DNA of 64,000 nt from an uncultured Prevotellaceae bacterium (GCA_900318535.1 ONKU01000007.1:62001-126000), one strand, 5' to 3'; counted from the stretch's first letter, positions 1 through 7,970 are shown. Made by a program: numbers and translations. The notes: a model not told the origin generated them from the sequence alone.

Positions 1-365
1 TTCAGGCGTTTCCAGGTAATGGGACCCTGGGCATAGAACAGGATGCGGTCGGCAGTGCGCACCACGGGCATCTGCGGCAGGTCGTCGGCATAGTTGTCGG
101 CGTTCATCTTCTCACTCAACGGAGCGCCGCCATAGCCGAACACATGTATCTGCGACAGGTCGCTGCCCAGACCCCAGCTGCGGACGTCGTCGGCGGTAAT
201 CTGATAGATACCGCTCGTGGTCACCGCAATCTTGACCCACTTGCCCGTAGCCAGCTTGCTGCTCTCGGCATAGAAGCTCTTGTCCAGCGCGTGCATGGAA
301 AATGCGCAACAGGCCATGACCAAAACGGACACGGCTGCACGGACGAAATATTTCATCATTTTCAT
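1..365 (-). CDS. porU: PorU-like C25 peptidase / type IX sortase, N-terminal part (partial)
   Basis: The gene runs off the left edge and only its first 121 codons are visible. It starts with a signal peptide (hydrophobic stretch at about residues 8-24). A segment follows that reads ASSKLATGKWVKIAVTTSGIY in outline, then a GYGG turn, and this resembles the N-terminus of PorU-family proteins. In that family PorU is the cell-surface sortase that removes C-terminal signals from type IX secretion cargo and attaches cargo to lipopolysaccharide. The catalytic C25 domain lies outside the window, so another gingipain-like C25 peptidase is possible. I chose the ATG at 363-365; a second in-frame ATG at 357-359 is also plausible. 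It lies 66 bases downstream of the phosphopantetheinyl transferase on the same strand. Confidence 0.65.
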   Translation of the reverse strand, partial: MKMMKYFVRAAVSVLVMACCAFSMHALDKSFYAESSKLATGKWVKIAVTTSGIYQITADDVRSWGLGSDLSQIHVFGYGGAPLSEKMNADNYADDLPQMPVVRTADRILFYAQGPITWKRL

Positions 366-431
366 CTTCAGTTTTCTGTTATATACCTTTATAACGGAAT
401 ATGGCGCCCTTTATTGCCCGACGGGTGACAA

Positions 432-1058
432 TCACGGCACAACGGGCACAGCGACAGTGATGTAATGGCCTTCGGCGCAACGTGTAATCAGGCGGTAACG
501 GCCGTCGCTGCAACGGGCAAAAAATGAGGTTTCCCCAGCCAGCGCTTCAAACGGTTCCACAGTGATGCCCTCAGTCCAGTCGATGGCACTGTTGCGTTCT
601 GCCTTGATGACGGCCTCTTTGGCCGTCCAAGCAATGATGTGGGCGGCAAGATGGTCAGGGCTGATGAATTGCTGTTCGCTGGCATTGAGGAACTTATTGC
701 GCACTTTAATGACCTGCGAGCGGTCATCCTGCTCGGCATCCAGGCCGATGATGAGGTCTTCGTTCCAGGCCAGTGCCACCAGCTTCATCGTGTGGGTGAT
801 GCTGATGTTCACCTCCATCTCCTGAAGGGAAGGCGCCCCTTGCCCATCGTGCAACAGCGTGACAGGCCACCCGAAGGCATGGCACAGCAACAGCCGCTCG
901 GCAGCCTTCTCGCGCTGCCGCTTCACCGGCAACTCCTCCAAATCCTCAACCGGAATTCCCGCCTCACGGCACAGCGCCAGCAGCCGCGGCGCCTCTTCTT
1001 CGAGCCGCCACACCAGCACCCTCGTTCCGCCGGGATATGTCATTTCCTGAACCAACAT
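432..1058 (-). CDS. 4'-phosphopantetheinyl transferase superfamily protein (Sfp type)
   Basis: The 208-residue protein is of usual length for single-chain Sfp/Gsp-type transferases. These move the phosphopantetheine arm of coenzyme A onto a serine of acyl or peptidyl carrier proteins. The family motifs are visible: ISITHT at 85-90, GLDAEQ at 105-110 with the metal-binding D107 and E109, and WTAKEAVIKA at 144-153 with the E/K pair. It is the fifth gene in a same-strand run after the TolC/HlyD/permease genes, 48 bases beyond the last permease. No carrier protein or synthase gene lies nearby, so the substrate could be the fatty-acid acyl carrier protein or a product made elsewhere. Confidence 0.85.
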   Translation of the reverse strand: MLVQEMTYPGGTRVLVWRLEEEAPRLLALCREAGIPVEDLEELPVKRQREKAAERLLLCHAFGWPVTLLHDGQGAPSLQEMEVNISITHTMKLVALAWNEDLIIGLDAEQDDRSQVIKVRNKFLNASEQQFISPDHLAAHIIAWTAKEAVIKAERNSAIDWTEGITVEPFEALAGETSFFARCSDGRYRLITRCAEGHYITVAVPVVP

Positions 1059-1106
1059 GGGGTGATAACGGATTAAACGGAGGGAACGGGAATTAAAGGA
1101 CGGGAT

Positions 1107-2363
1107 TTAGCCGACGCCGTTCTTGGCGAGGTCGATGCGGGTGAGGACCTTGGGATTGTCCTCGCTGGCGGCGATCCAACTGCGGTAGCGGCGGCGGCTG
1201 ACGTATCTCTCGACCAGATAGGCCAAGGTGAACATCACAGGCACCTGCAGCCACAGCATCCAGTAGTGGTGCTGCACCTGGTAGAGGGTGGCGCCGTTGG
1301 TCTGCATGAGCACATAGCCGTTACTCATCCACGTGCCGGGCACACAATCGCCCACGACGTACCACAGACGTGACATCAGGTAACGCGGCCACGAAGCACC
1401 CGTCAGGAAGACGAACACCACCGATGAGAACACGAACAGCAGGAACACGCTCTCACGCTCGTTGACAAAGGCCTGCAGCGTCTGTCCCATCAGCGAGACG
1501 GCGATGACAAACGGCACTGCCAGGCAGATGATGTGCAGGAAGTTGCCGTATTGCGGGAACCCGAACATCAACGGCACATAGTGCAGCACATAGATGACAG
1601 GAACAGTATAAACGATCTGGTGACACATCATCTTGCCGATGATGGTGGCACTCACACATGCCTCTACAGCCATCGGGTCACGGCCGCCGTTGCGGCGACG
1701 GCGCTCAATGCTGCCGCCATGCAGCATGGCGATACCCAGAATCATACTCTGCTGCAGCACCAGCGGCAAGATGAACAGCAGTACGGCGCTGGCAATACCC
1801 ATTGCGGGATTGCCCACGGGTACCTGACGGTTCTCGATGATGGAGCCGCCCATGTTGAGCACGGGCTCAACGACAGCGGCCAGCCGCTCGCCTCCCATAG
1901 CCTGGGTGACATTGGTCAGGGCGGTAAACATCGCCTTGTAGCGCATCATCACGCTCATGTCGCAGTAGAGCGAGACATGGCCTTGGTCGCCACGGGTAAT
2001 GTTCTGACTGAAATCGCGCGGCACATACAGGATGCCATAGCACGCCTTGCTGTGCATGGCTTCCTGTGCCTCCTGCATGTTGGCGGCATAGCCCACGATG
2101 GCGATCTCCTGTGTGGCATCCATGCGGCGGATAAGGTCTCGACTCATGGCGGTGCGGTTGTCATCAACCACCACGACAGCCTCGTTACGCACCACCTCGG
2201 GGTTGTAGATGAGGGCATACAACACGGGATAGACCGCATTGAGCAGGAGGAAGAAGATGACTACACCCTCGTCGCGGAACACCAGCAGCAGCTCGCGTCC
2301 GCACACCCTCAGCACCTGAATGAACCACAGGAACAGGCGACTATGTTTAATCTTCTCGGTCAT
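1107..2363 (-). CDS. ABC-2 type transporter permease (second of pair)
   Basis: The 418-residue inner-membrane protein has the ABC-2 (YhhJ/YbhR-like) layout. One membrane helix lies near residues 35-53, a periplasmic loop of about 130 residues follows, and then a cluster of about five helices fills the C-terminal half with a conserved FLTGASWPRY turn. It starts only 6 bases after the stop of the neighbouring permease, so the two are translated together and probably form a heterodimer. Together with the HlyD-like adaptor and TolC-like channel upstream they would make a tripartite exporter. No ATP-binding subunit is encoded in the run. Cargo is unknown. The C-terminal tail after the last helix is basic and cytoplasmic. 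Confidence 0.85.
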   Translation of the reverse strand: MTEKIKHSRLFLWFIQVLRVCGRELLLVFRDEGVVIFFLLLNAVYPVLYALIYNPEVVRNEAVVVVDDNRTAMSRDLIRRMDATQEIAIVGYAANMQEAQEAMHSKACYGILYVPRDFSQNITRGDQGHVSLYCDMSVMMRYKAMFTALTNVTQAMGGERLAAVVEPVLNMGGSIIENRQVPVGNPAMGIASAVLLFILPLVLQQSMILGIAMLHGGSIERRRRNGGRDPMAVEACVSATIIGKMMCHQIVYTVPVIYVLHYVPLMFGFPQYGNFLHIICLAVPFVIAVSLMGQTLQAFVNERESVFLLFVFSSVVFVFLTGASWPRYLMSRLWYVVGDCVPGTWMSNGYVLMQTNGATLYQVQHHYWMLWLQVPVMFTLAYLVERYVSRRRYRSWIAASEDNPKVLTRIDLAKNGVG

Positions 2364-2369
2364 ATATCA

Positions 2370-3536
2370 TCAAGGCACATACACCGGATTGAGACACTCT
2401 TTCTTCAATCGCCACGAGAGCAGCATGGGCAGAATCATGAATCCGATGAGCGCCGCGTAATAGTATCGTGAATAGTACAGGTCGATGCCGTTCAGGGCCT
2501 GATCAACCATGATAAGGAAATAATACTTGACGGGCACCACAAAGCCCAAGGCCTCGACCCACGGATACATGGCCTCCTGGGGCAGCGAGAAACCCGTAAA
2601 CGAGAACGACACCATGCCCAACAGCGTACACAACATCGTGCCATAACGGAAATTGGGCACAAAACAGTACATGAGCACCGCAAAACTCTGGTTGGCCACC
2701 ACGAGCAGGAACATCGCGCTGAGCATGTGCCACGGGTTGCAGTTGAGCGGGAAGTCATAGCAGCGGTACATCATCCACTGGATAAACCAGCCCACAGCAG
2801 TAAAGAGCACCGTCTGCGGCACGAGTTTGCCAACCAGGGCGAGGAACATGCTGTTGCCCGAAGTCTTAAGCCACTGGCGGCTCAAGCCCGACTTGAGTTC
2901 GAGTCCAAGCGAGAACGCCGTCACCAGCAGGATGAACAGCGACAGGAAACAAGGTACGAACGTCGAATTCAGGTAGTAATTGTAGTTGGTGAACGGGTTG
3001 TTGAGTGCGTGGACATGGGTCTGGATGGGCTGCAGGGTAGATGCGATTTTCTCATTGCTCAAGCCCACGGTGCGCAAGGCCGTCTGCACGATGGCACCGT
3101 TGGCAAGCATCGACATGGTCTTGAAGCCCTTGTACTGCATCGACGCGGGCGCAAAGTAGGCATAGTTCACATAGTAGCTCACCACCGGCTGGCGACCGCC
3201 CAGGGCCTCCTCTTCCAGATACTCGGGAATAAGGAAGAAACCCAGCACCTCGCCGCGCTGCACGGCATCACGCGCATCGGCAAAGTTGCTGTAACGGCGG
3301 CAGATGTTCACTTGCTGGAAGCCGTTCAACGTGCGCGACACTTGACGTGACAGAACGCTGTTGTCCAGGTCGACGATACCCACGGGCACGCGTTCGACGG
3401 AGCCGCCCTTGATCAGGTCCATCAGGTACCAGCAGCACAGCAGCGGCATGATGACAATCAGCAGGAAATACATGGGTCGCCGCACGAGTTGCACACACCC
3501 GCGCTTGAACGACTGACCTATGTATCTCAGTATCAT
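2370..3536 (-). CDS. ABC-2 type transporter permease (first of pair)
   Basis: The 388-residue protein has the same topology as its downstream neighbour. A first helix lies at about residues 23-41, a long periplasmic domain follows, then about five helices. A TGFSLPQEAMYPW segment near residue 315 matches the ABC-2 signature. The periplasmic opening VPVGIVDLDNS is typical of this family in Bacteroidales exporters that work with HlyD and TolC partners. The start codon abuts a perfect 7-base-period repeat array in the 69-base gap after hlyD. The protein is clearly a permease; whether it is powered by an ATPase encoded elsewhere cannot be decided here. Confidence 0.85.
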   Translation of the reverse strand: MILRYIGQSFKRGCVQLVRRPMYFLLIVIMPLLCCWYLMDLIKGGSVERVPVGIVDLDNSVLSRQVSRTLNGFQQVNICRRYSNFADARDAVQRGEVLGFFLIPEYLEEEALGGRQPVVSYYVNYAYFAPASMQYKGFKTMSMLANGAIVQTALRTVGLSNEKIASTLQPIQTHVHALNNPFTNYNYYLNSTFVPCFLSLFILLVTAFSLGLELKSGLSRQWLKTSGNSMFLALVGKLVPQTVLFTAVGWFIQWMMYRCYDFPLNCNPWHMLSAMFLLVVANQSFAVLMYCFVPNFRYGTMLCTLLGMVSFSFTGFSLPQEAMYPWVEALGFVVPVKYYFLIMVDQALNGIDLYYSRYYYAALIGFMILPMLLSWRLKKECLNPVYVP

Positions 3537-3592
3537 AGTTTTTAGTTTTTAGTTTCTAGTCCCTAGTTGTTAGTCCCTAGTTGTTAGTTGGT
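3536..3592. repeat. 7-base-period array, eight TAGTnnn units
   Basis: TAG occurs at 3536, 3543, 3550, 3557, 3564, 3571, 3578 and 3585, exactly seven bases apart. Units read TAGTTTT, TAGTTTT, TAGTTTC, TAGTCCC, TAGTTGT, TAGTCCC, TAGTTGT, TAGTTGG. The array fills the gap between hlyD and the permease gene. On the coding (minus) strand it reads as AACTAnn units running directly into the ATG. Confidence 0.9.
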
Positions 3593-3605
3593 TTGAACAA
3601 TCTGG

Positions 3606-4616
3606 TTATTTGTCGAGGATGACCGACATGCCGGGGCGCAGGTTGGGCACCTTGCTCACGGGGCGCATCTTCACCTCAAAGGTCTTGCTGTCGTACTGGC
3701 CCTGAGCCTTGGAGGCCTGCCAAACGGCAAAGCTGCCCATGTCGTGGATGTAATAGACCGACATCTTGGTCTGCATGTTGTTCAACGCGGGGATGCGCAC
3801 ATTCACTTCCTTGCCCATGGGCAGGTCGTTCAACATTTCTTCACGCACGCTGAAGCTCACCCACATGTCGTCCAACTTGGCAATCGACATGATGGGCGTG
3901 CCCATGGCCACGAGTTCGCCCTCCTGCGGGTAAATCTCACTCACCTCACCGTCACACGGTGCCAGCAGCACCTGGTCCTCGAGCAGGCTTTCCACCTCCT
4001 TAACCGTTCCGCGTGCCACGTTAGCCATGCTGCGGGCGGCATTCTTGTCCTCCTGCTGAGCACCCCTCACAGCCATGTCATACTGGGCCTTGGCGGCCTT
4101 GACCTGAGCCGTAGCGGCATCATAGGCGGCACGGGCCTCGTCACGCTTCTGCTGCGTGGCCACGCCCTGCTTGAACAGGTTCTCGACACGCTGGTAGGTC
4201 TTCTCGGCAATGGTCTGTGCAGCGATAGCCTGCTGCCACATGTTGTAAGCGCTCTGCTTGAGCTCCTCGCGTGTACCCTTCTCGGCCTTCTGGTTCTGGG
4301 AAGCGGCAGCGGCGGCAGCCTGCTGAGCCTGATAGTACTTGGCATCGACAGTGCTGGAGTAGATGCTCACCAGCTTGTCGCCCTTGTGCACGGTGTCGCC
4401 CTCGTGCACATAGAAACGCACGATGCGACCGGGCAGCTTGCCGCTCACGCGCACGGCGTCACAGTCGGCCTGACCCTGGGTCAACGTGTCGGCGGGATGG
4501 ATGAGCAGGATGCCCACCACGGCGATGCAAGCCATCACCAGGGCGAAAACGGCCAGAGCGGCCAGCAACGCCTTGTCTTTCTTGCGGACCACGGTTCTTT
4601 GTTCGTCTTTTTCCAT
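3606..4616 (-). CDS. HlyD-family periplasmic adaptor of efflux/secretion system
   Basis: The 336-residue adaptor has one N-terminal membrane helix (about residues 17-39). The first half of a lipoyl-like (barrel-sandwich) domain follows around GRIVRFYVHEGDTVHKGDKL. A long Ala/Gln/Lys-rich coiled-coil hairpin covers about residues 90-195, then the second lipoyl half (APCDGEVSEIYPQEGELV) and a beta-barrel segment. Such proteins bridge an inner-membrane exporter to a TolC-type outer-membrane channel. It sits between the TolC-like gene (85 bases upstream) and two ABC-2 permeases (downstream) on the same strand, which fixes its partners. The closest described type is the EmrA/YbhG-like adaptor. Confidence 0.9.
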   Translation of the reverse strand: MEKDEQRTVVRKKDKALLAALAVFALVMACIAVVGILLIHPADTLTQGQADCDAVRVSGKLPGRIVRFYVHEGDTVHKGDKLVSIYSSTVDAKYYQAQQAAAAAASQNQKAEKGTREELKQSAYNMWQQAIAAQTIAEKTYQRVENLFKQGVATQQKRDEARAAYDAATAQVKAAKAQYDMAVRGAQQEDKNAARSMANVARGTVKEVESLLEDQVLLAPCDGEVSEIYPQEGELVAMGTPIMSIAKLDDMWVSFSVREEMLNDLPMGKEVNVRIPALNNMQTKMSVYYIHDMGSFAVWQASKAQGQYDSKTFEVKMRPVSKVPNLRPGMSVILDK

Positions 4617-4620
4617 ATTC

Positions 4621-4690
4621 TAGTTTTTAGTTACAAGTTCTGATTTTTATCTGCTCTAGATGCTCTAGAGTTTCTAGACAATCTAGAGTA
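4621..4690. repeat. Compound array: 7-base TAGTTnn units, then four TCTAGA units at exact 9-base period
   Basis: In the gap between the TolC-like and HlyD-like genes, TAG occurs at 4621 and 4628, followed by AAG at 4635 (period 7). TCTAGA then occurs at 4655, 4664, 4673 and 4682, exactly nine bases apart, with variable three-base spacers TGC, GTT, CAA and GTA. CTAG is usually rare in bacterial DNA, so four copies in 33 bases is not chance. Confidence 0.9.
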
Positions 4691-4701
4691 TCTCGACTTT
4701 T

Positions 4702-6132
4702 TTAATATTGCATGGTGCCCATGACCTTGTTCAGGTACTCGAGGGTCATCTGCACGTTGATTTCGGCGTCGATTTTTTCACTGTTGGCCTTGAGCCAGGC
4801 AGTCTGTGCAGTGAGCACATCATCTATGGTGCCCATGCCCTCCTTGAAGGCGACGCCTGCAATGCGCAGGTTCTCGTCGGCCTGCTGCAGGTTGGCCTTG
4901 GTGGCCTCAAAGGTTTTGAAGGCCTCCTGATAGCTGAAAGCGGCCTGACCGATCTGCAAGGCGATCTTCTCCTTGGCGTCCTGCAGTTCCAGACGCTTGA
5001 CGTGGGCATCGACCTGAGCGGCCTTGACCTTGTTGCTCAGGCCACCCCAGTGCCACAGCGGCATCCTGAGCGTCGCTCCCACACTGAATCCGGCTCCAAA
5101 GCGGTTCTCGAAGCCGTTGTAGCTGTTAGGATTGGTGGCATGCAGGGCAGCCACGGCAGCCAGTTTGGGCATCATCTCGCTGCGGGCGACCTTGACCTGC
5201 TGGTCGTAGATCTTGGTGGCCAGTTCCAGCGAGCGCACGTCATGGCGCTTGTCATACACCTCATCCAGATTGAAGTTGGAGGGCGCAAGGCTCAGTCCCA
5301 ACTCGTCACGGCCCTCGTCGGCGAGGGTCATCATGGTGTTCACGGGCAGGCCGCACAGTTGCGCCAGCAACATGCGCGACAGTGTCACGCCGTTGTTCAC
5401 CTTGGTCAGGTCCACGTTGGCCTCGTTCAGCTTCACGTCCACGGCGAGCTGGTTGGCGCGGGTGGCAACACCCTCGTTGACCATCACCTTGACATCGTTG
5501 TCCAGCTTATCGAGCAGATCAACGTAGCTGCGGGCCAGCTTCTGCTTGGCGCACAGCGACACGACCTGCCAGTAGGCGGCATCCACGCTGTAGATCACGT
5601 CCTCGACCTTGCTCTCACGCATCTCGCGGGCGAGCTGCTGTGCCAGATCGGTGATCTGGTTCATGGCCGTGATCTTGCCGCCCATGTAGATGGGCTGGGT
5701 TACTGTCAGGGCACCACCCATCAGGTTGTGGGTGTTGAAAGTGAGTCCGCTCTTGGGCAACAGGGCCACGGTCGTGGGGACATACTGCCCATTGACCTGC
5801 ACGGGATAGCCCGTGGTGGGGTCGATGACCAGGTTGTAGTCGTAGGCGCCCGTCTGGGGGTTGAACGACTTGGTGGGCAGCATCTGGTCCTCCTTGATGA
5901 GCGACAGCTTGCGGGAGTTGTAGATGTAGCCTGCCGTGAAATCAAACTGGGGCAGATAGGCCGCAGCGGCCTCTTTGCGCTGGTAACCGGCCTTGTCGAT
6001 GGCAAGCGATGCCTGCTGGATTTCCTTGTTGTTGCGCAGGGCCATGTGGCGGCACGAGTCCAAAGTGACCACTTCTTGGGCCGAAGCCAGCATCGACACA
6101 GCACAAAGCGCTATCAGAACGATTTTTCGCAT
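4702..6132 (-). CDS. TolC-family outer-membrane efflux protein
   Basis: The 476-residue protein has a signal peptide (MRKIVLIALCAVSMLASAQ) and two OEP-type halves rich in long Ala/Gln/Lys helices, typical of TolC channels that span the outer membrane and periplasm as trimers. Motifs include YSVDAAYWQVVSL and, later, KVARSEMMPKLAAVAAL. It is the first gene of the exporter run tolC-hlyD-permease-permease. A -7 type promoter box (TACTTTTG on the minus strand) lies at 6181-6188, about 50 bases before the ATG. A downstream gap with short-period arrays separates it from hlyD. Confidence 0.92.
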   Translation of the reverse strand: MRKIVLIALCAVSMLASAQEVVTLDSCRHMALRNNKEIQQASLAIDKAGYQRKEAAAAYLPQFDFTAGYIYNSRKLSLIKEDQMLPTKSFNPQTGAYDYNLVIDPTTGYPVQVNGQYVPTTVALLPKSGLTFNTHNLMGGALTVTQPIYMGGKITAMNQITDLAQQLAREMRESKVEDVIYSVDAAYWQVVSLCAKQKLARSYVDLLDKLDNDVKVMVNEGVATRANQLAVDVKLNEANVDLTKVNNGVTLSRMLLAQLCGLPVNTMMTLADEGRDELGLSLAPSNFNLDEVYDKRHDVRSLELATKIYDQQVKVARSEMMPKLAAVAALHATNPNSYNGFENRFGAGFSVGATLRMPLWHWGGLSNKVKAAQVDAHVKRLELQDAKEKIALQIGQAAFSYQEAFKTFEATKANLQQADENLRIAGVAFKEGMGTIDDVLTAQTAWLKANSEKIDAEINVQMTLEYLNKVMGTMQY

Positions 6133-6180
6133 ACGTAATCTTTACTGTTCTATCTTGTTACAGATCCGTTATATCGGGTG

Positions 6181-6188
6181 CAAAAGTA
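6181..6188 (-). promoter_or_regulatory. Probable -7 promoter box upstream of the TolC-like gene
   Basis: Minus-strand TACTTTTG fits the Bacteroidetes -7 element TAnnTTTG. The nearest upstream TTTG (6204-6207) is only 15 bases away, shorter than the usual 19-21, so the -33 half is uncertain. Confidence 0.5.
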
Positions 6189-6297
6189 ATCAAAATATTT
6201 ATACAAAAAAAGGCTATTCCAAATTATAACACAATAAGTGAAATTTGGAACAGCACTCTTCATCATATCATTTACCCAAGGGCCACTCAGATAAGCC

Positions 6298-6331
6298 CTA
6301 AAGGCTAAAACCTAAAACATAAAGCCTACTT
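6298..6331. repeat. 7-base-period array overlapping the DUF3108 gene stop
   Basis: CTAA-type cores occur at 6298, 6305, 6312, 6319 (ATAA) and 6326 (CTAC), each seven bases apart. On the minus strand these are TTAGnnn units. The last unit contains the TAG stop codon of the gene at 6326-7069, so the array begins inside the coding sequence and continues downstream of it. Confidence 0.85.
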
Positions 6332-7069
6332 CTTATAATAGCACTTCACCTCGCCCACGGGGAGCTTGCCCACCAGCAGCAGGGGAATGCGGCTGTCGTC
6401 GGTCGCCATCCAGGCGGTGAGGTTGTCGCTGGACTTCTTGCCACCCTCCTGGGTGAACTTGAAGGAGATGCGGTGAGCCTGACGCTTGGTGCCGTCACGC
6501 ATCTTGATGGTTTCCACACCCTTGTAGTTGATGGTGAGATACTCCTTCTCCTTGCCCGAGAAGATGACGGTGGTGTAGTTCTTGTTGCGGCTCAACTCAT
6601 TGTAGTCCAAGTTGCGCAGCATGTAGAAGACGCTCACCATGTCATAGGCCTGCGCCTTGGCGCTCAGGTCGATGCTGGTCGTCCCGCTCTTGCGGTAGCG
6701 GGTGCAGTGGGCCTTGGTGTGGCTGTAATTGTACGAGAACTTGATCAGGTCGCGGGCATAGTAGTCCTTCTCGTGGGTCAGTTTCTCATACTTCAGCGGC
6801 CTGAGCTCGCTGTCCATGGTGCACTTGAGGGTGTCGCGCACGGGATACACCTTGTCGGCCCACGAGCGTGTCTTGCCGGTGAGCTGGGCATAGTAGCCGT
6901 CCTTGGTCTTGCGGGTGCTCAGCGTCGCGTCAGCGGCATGCTTCCAGATCATGCCCCAGTGGTACACGATCTCATAATTCAGGGTCTCGTTGCTGAAGTC
7001 CCTTGCCCACAGTTGCTGCGGCAGCACGAGCGCCACCACAAACGTCACCATTGTCAGTAAACGTTTCAT
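6326..7069 (-). CDS. DUF3108 domain-containing exported protein
   Basis: The 247-residue protein has a signal peptide (MKRLLTMVTFVVALVLPQQLWA). The rest matches the DUF3108 pattern: NETLNYEIVYHWGMIWKHA near the N-terminus, DTLKCTMDSELRPLKYEKL in the middle, and a WMATDDSRIPLLLVGKLPVG ending. DUF3108 proteins are periplasmic or outer-membrane associated beta-rich proteins of unsettled function. It is on the same strand as the neighbours on both sides but separated by 65 bases from the next gene upstream and almost 200 from the TolC-like gene. No clear promoter box is seen directly before it, so it may be transcribed with the gene at 7134-7763. Confidence 0.85.
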   Translation of the reverse strand: MKRLLTMVTFVVALVLPQQLWARDFSNETLNYEIVYHWGMIWKHAADATLSTRKTKDGYYAQLTGKTRSWADKVYPVRDTLKCTMDSELRPLKYEKLTHEKDYYARDLIKFSYNYSHTKAHCTRYRKSGTTSIDLSAKAQAYDMVSVFYMLRNLDYNELSRNKNYTTVIFSGKEKEYLTINYKGVETIKMRDGTKRQAHRISFKFTQEGGKKSSDNLTAWMATDDSRIPLLLVGKLPVGEVKCYYKK

Positions 7070-7133
7070 CGCTATTCTACAGGTTATTGGTTTTGTTGAT
7101 TTCCCTTCTTAGACCGCGATGACGCCGATTGGT

Positions 7134-7763
7134 TTAATGGCCGACGGCCACCTTGCGCGAGGTGCGCTCACCGTTGGGGCCGGTGGTGACCTGGATGGCT
7201 ACGGGCACACTGTCAGGCGAGGAAACTGGTCGTCCCATCAGGTTGAAGTACTGGTCTTGGACGGGCATGTCATAGGGGATGCCGATGAGCGAAGCCGTGG
7301 GAACCGTCACCATGGTCGTGTCGCCATCCATATAGATGGTGTTGTTGTCGATGGTCGAGCCACGGCATTTCCATGTGATGATCGTGCCGCCCTTGAAGTC
7401 ATTGCTCGCCTGCAGCCAGATGTAGGCCACCGCGACAGTCGTGTCGGCAGGATAGCAGTAGCGTCCGGGAGGGTATATGAACACCGAGTAGCAGCTGTCC
7501 TTGCGGCTGTAGTTGCACGACATGTTCATGTGGTATCCATTGGAGAAGTCAGTGACCTCGGAACTCCTATAGGAGAGCCCGGCAGGCAGACTGATGTTGA
7601 ACTGCAGGCCGCGACTGGGGTCCACACTGGTGAGCATCACCGGCACCGAGTCGATTGTACCTGGTTCTATCTCAAACTCCTCGATGAAAATGCGGTTGGT
7701 CTGGGCCATGATGCCCAGAGCCAGCGACGCTGTCATTATCAATAATAAAAGGTGTCTCATCAT
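7134..7763 (-). CDS. Exported protein with a cohesin-like beta domain and degenerate C-terminal sorting segment
   Basis: The 209-residue protein has a signal peptide (MMRHLLLLIMTASLALGIMAQ). The region at about 25-155 has the rhythm of cohesin-like or Ig-like secreted domains: FEIEPGTIDSVPVMLTS, then LQFNISLPAGLSYR, and later AVAYIWLQASNDFKGG. The C-terminal part contains YFNLMGRPV, which resembles the YDLxGRxV core of type IX secretion C-terminal domains, but only about 40 residues follow it. I do not recognise a specific family member. Cohesin-like domains bind dockerins in clostridia; here the proposal is only structural. It has its own promoter at 7789-7820. Confidence 0.6.
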   Translation of the reverse strand: MMRHLLLLIMTASLALGIMAQTNRIFIEEFEIEPGTIDSVPVMLTSVDPSRGLQFNISLPAGLSYRSSEVTDFSNGYHMNMSCNYSRKDSCYSVFIYPPGRYCYPADTTVAVAYIWLQASNDFKGGTIITWKCRGSTIDNNTIYMDGDTTMVTVPTASLIGIPYDMPVQDQYFNLMGRPVSSPDSVPVAIQVTTGPNGERTSRKVAVGH

Positions 7764-7788
7764 CGGTTCACTATTTAGCTTGGAAGCG

Positions 7789-7820
7789 CAAAGTTACAAC
7801 ATCTTTTGGAATGCTCCAAA
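7789..7820 (-). promoter_or_regulatory. Bacteroidetes-type promoter for the gene at 7134-7763
   Basis: On the minus strand TTTG (7817-7820), 20 bases, then TAACTTTG (7789-7796). This is an exact fit to the -33/-7 pattern, ending 26 bases before the ATG. Confidence 0.75.
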
Positions 7821-7938
7821 TGTTCAAAAAAACCAGTTCTCCAAAAACCAAAAACCGGCCAAAAACTCATTTCAAGCCCCAAAAAGCAAAACGAAAGATG
7901 GCCAAATCCGGTAATTTCTTAAAAAAACGGTCGAAAAA

Positions 7939-7970
7939 CTTGACATTGCACCAAGAATGTTGTAATTTTG
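7939..7970 (+). promoter_or_regulatory. Bacteroidetes-type promoter for the gene at 8014-8502
   Basis: CTTG (7939-7942), 20 bases, then TAATTTTG (7963-7970). Transcription would start near 7976, about 38 bases before the ATG. The divergent promoter for the opposite gene lies about 120 bases away. The stretch between them is A-rich with repeated CCAAAAA words. Confidence 0.65.

Noticed and set aside
432-1058. Phosphopantetheinyl transferase as part of a polyketide or nonribosomal peptide cluster
   Set aside because: No synthase or carrier-protein genes lie nearby; housekeeping use is as likely.
1533-2471. Long plus-strand open frame (312 codons) opposite the permease genes
   Set aside because: It is His/Asp-rich low-complexity and antisense to a clear ABC permease with conserved motifs; such mirror frames arise from the G+C-rich codon use.
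3536-3592. CRISPR array or transposon terminal repeats as an explanation of the short-period arrays
   Set aside because: Units are only 7-10 bases, there are no spacers of CRISPR length, no cas genes, and no transposase or target duplications.
4708-6138. 476-codon plus-strand frame opposite the TolC-like gene
   Set aside because: Antisense to a well-supported outer-membrane channel; composition is not protein-like.
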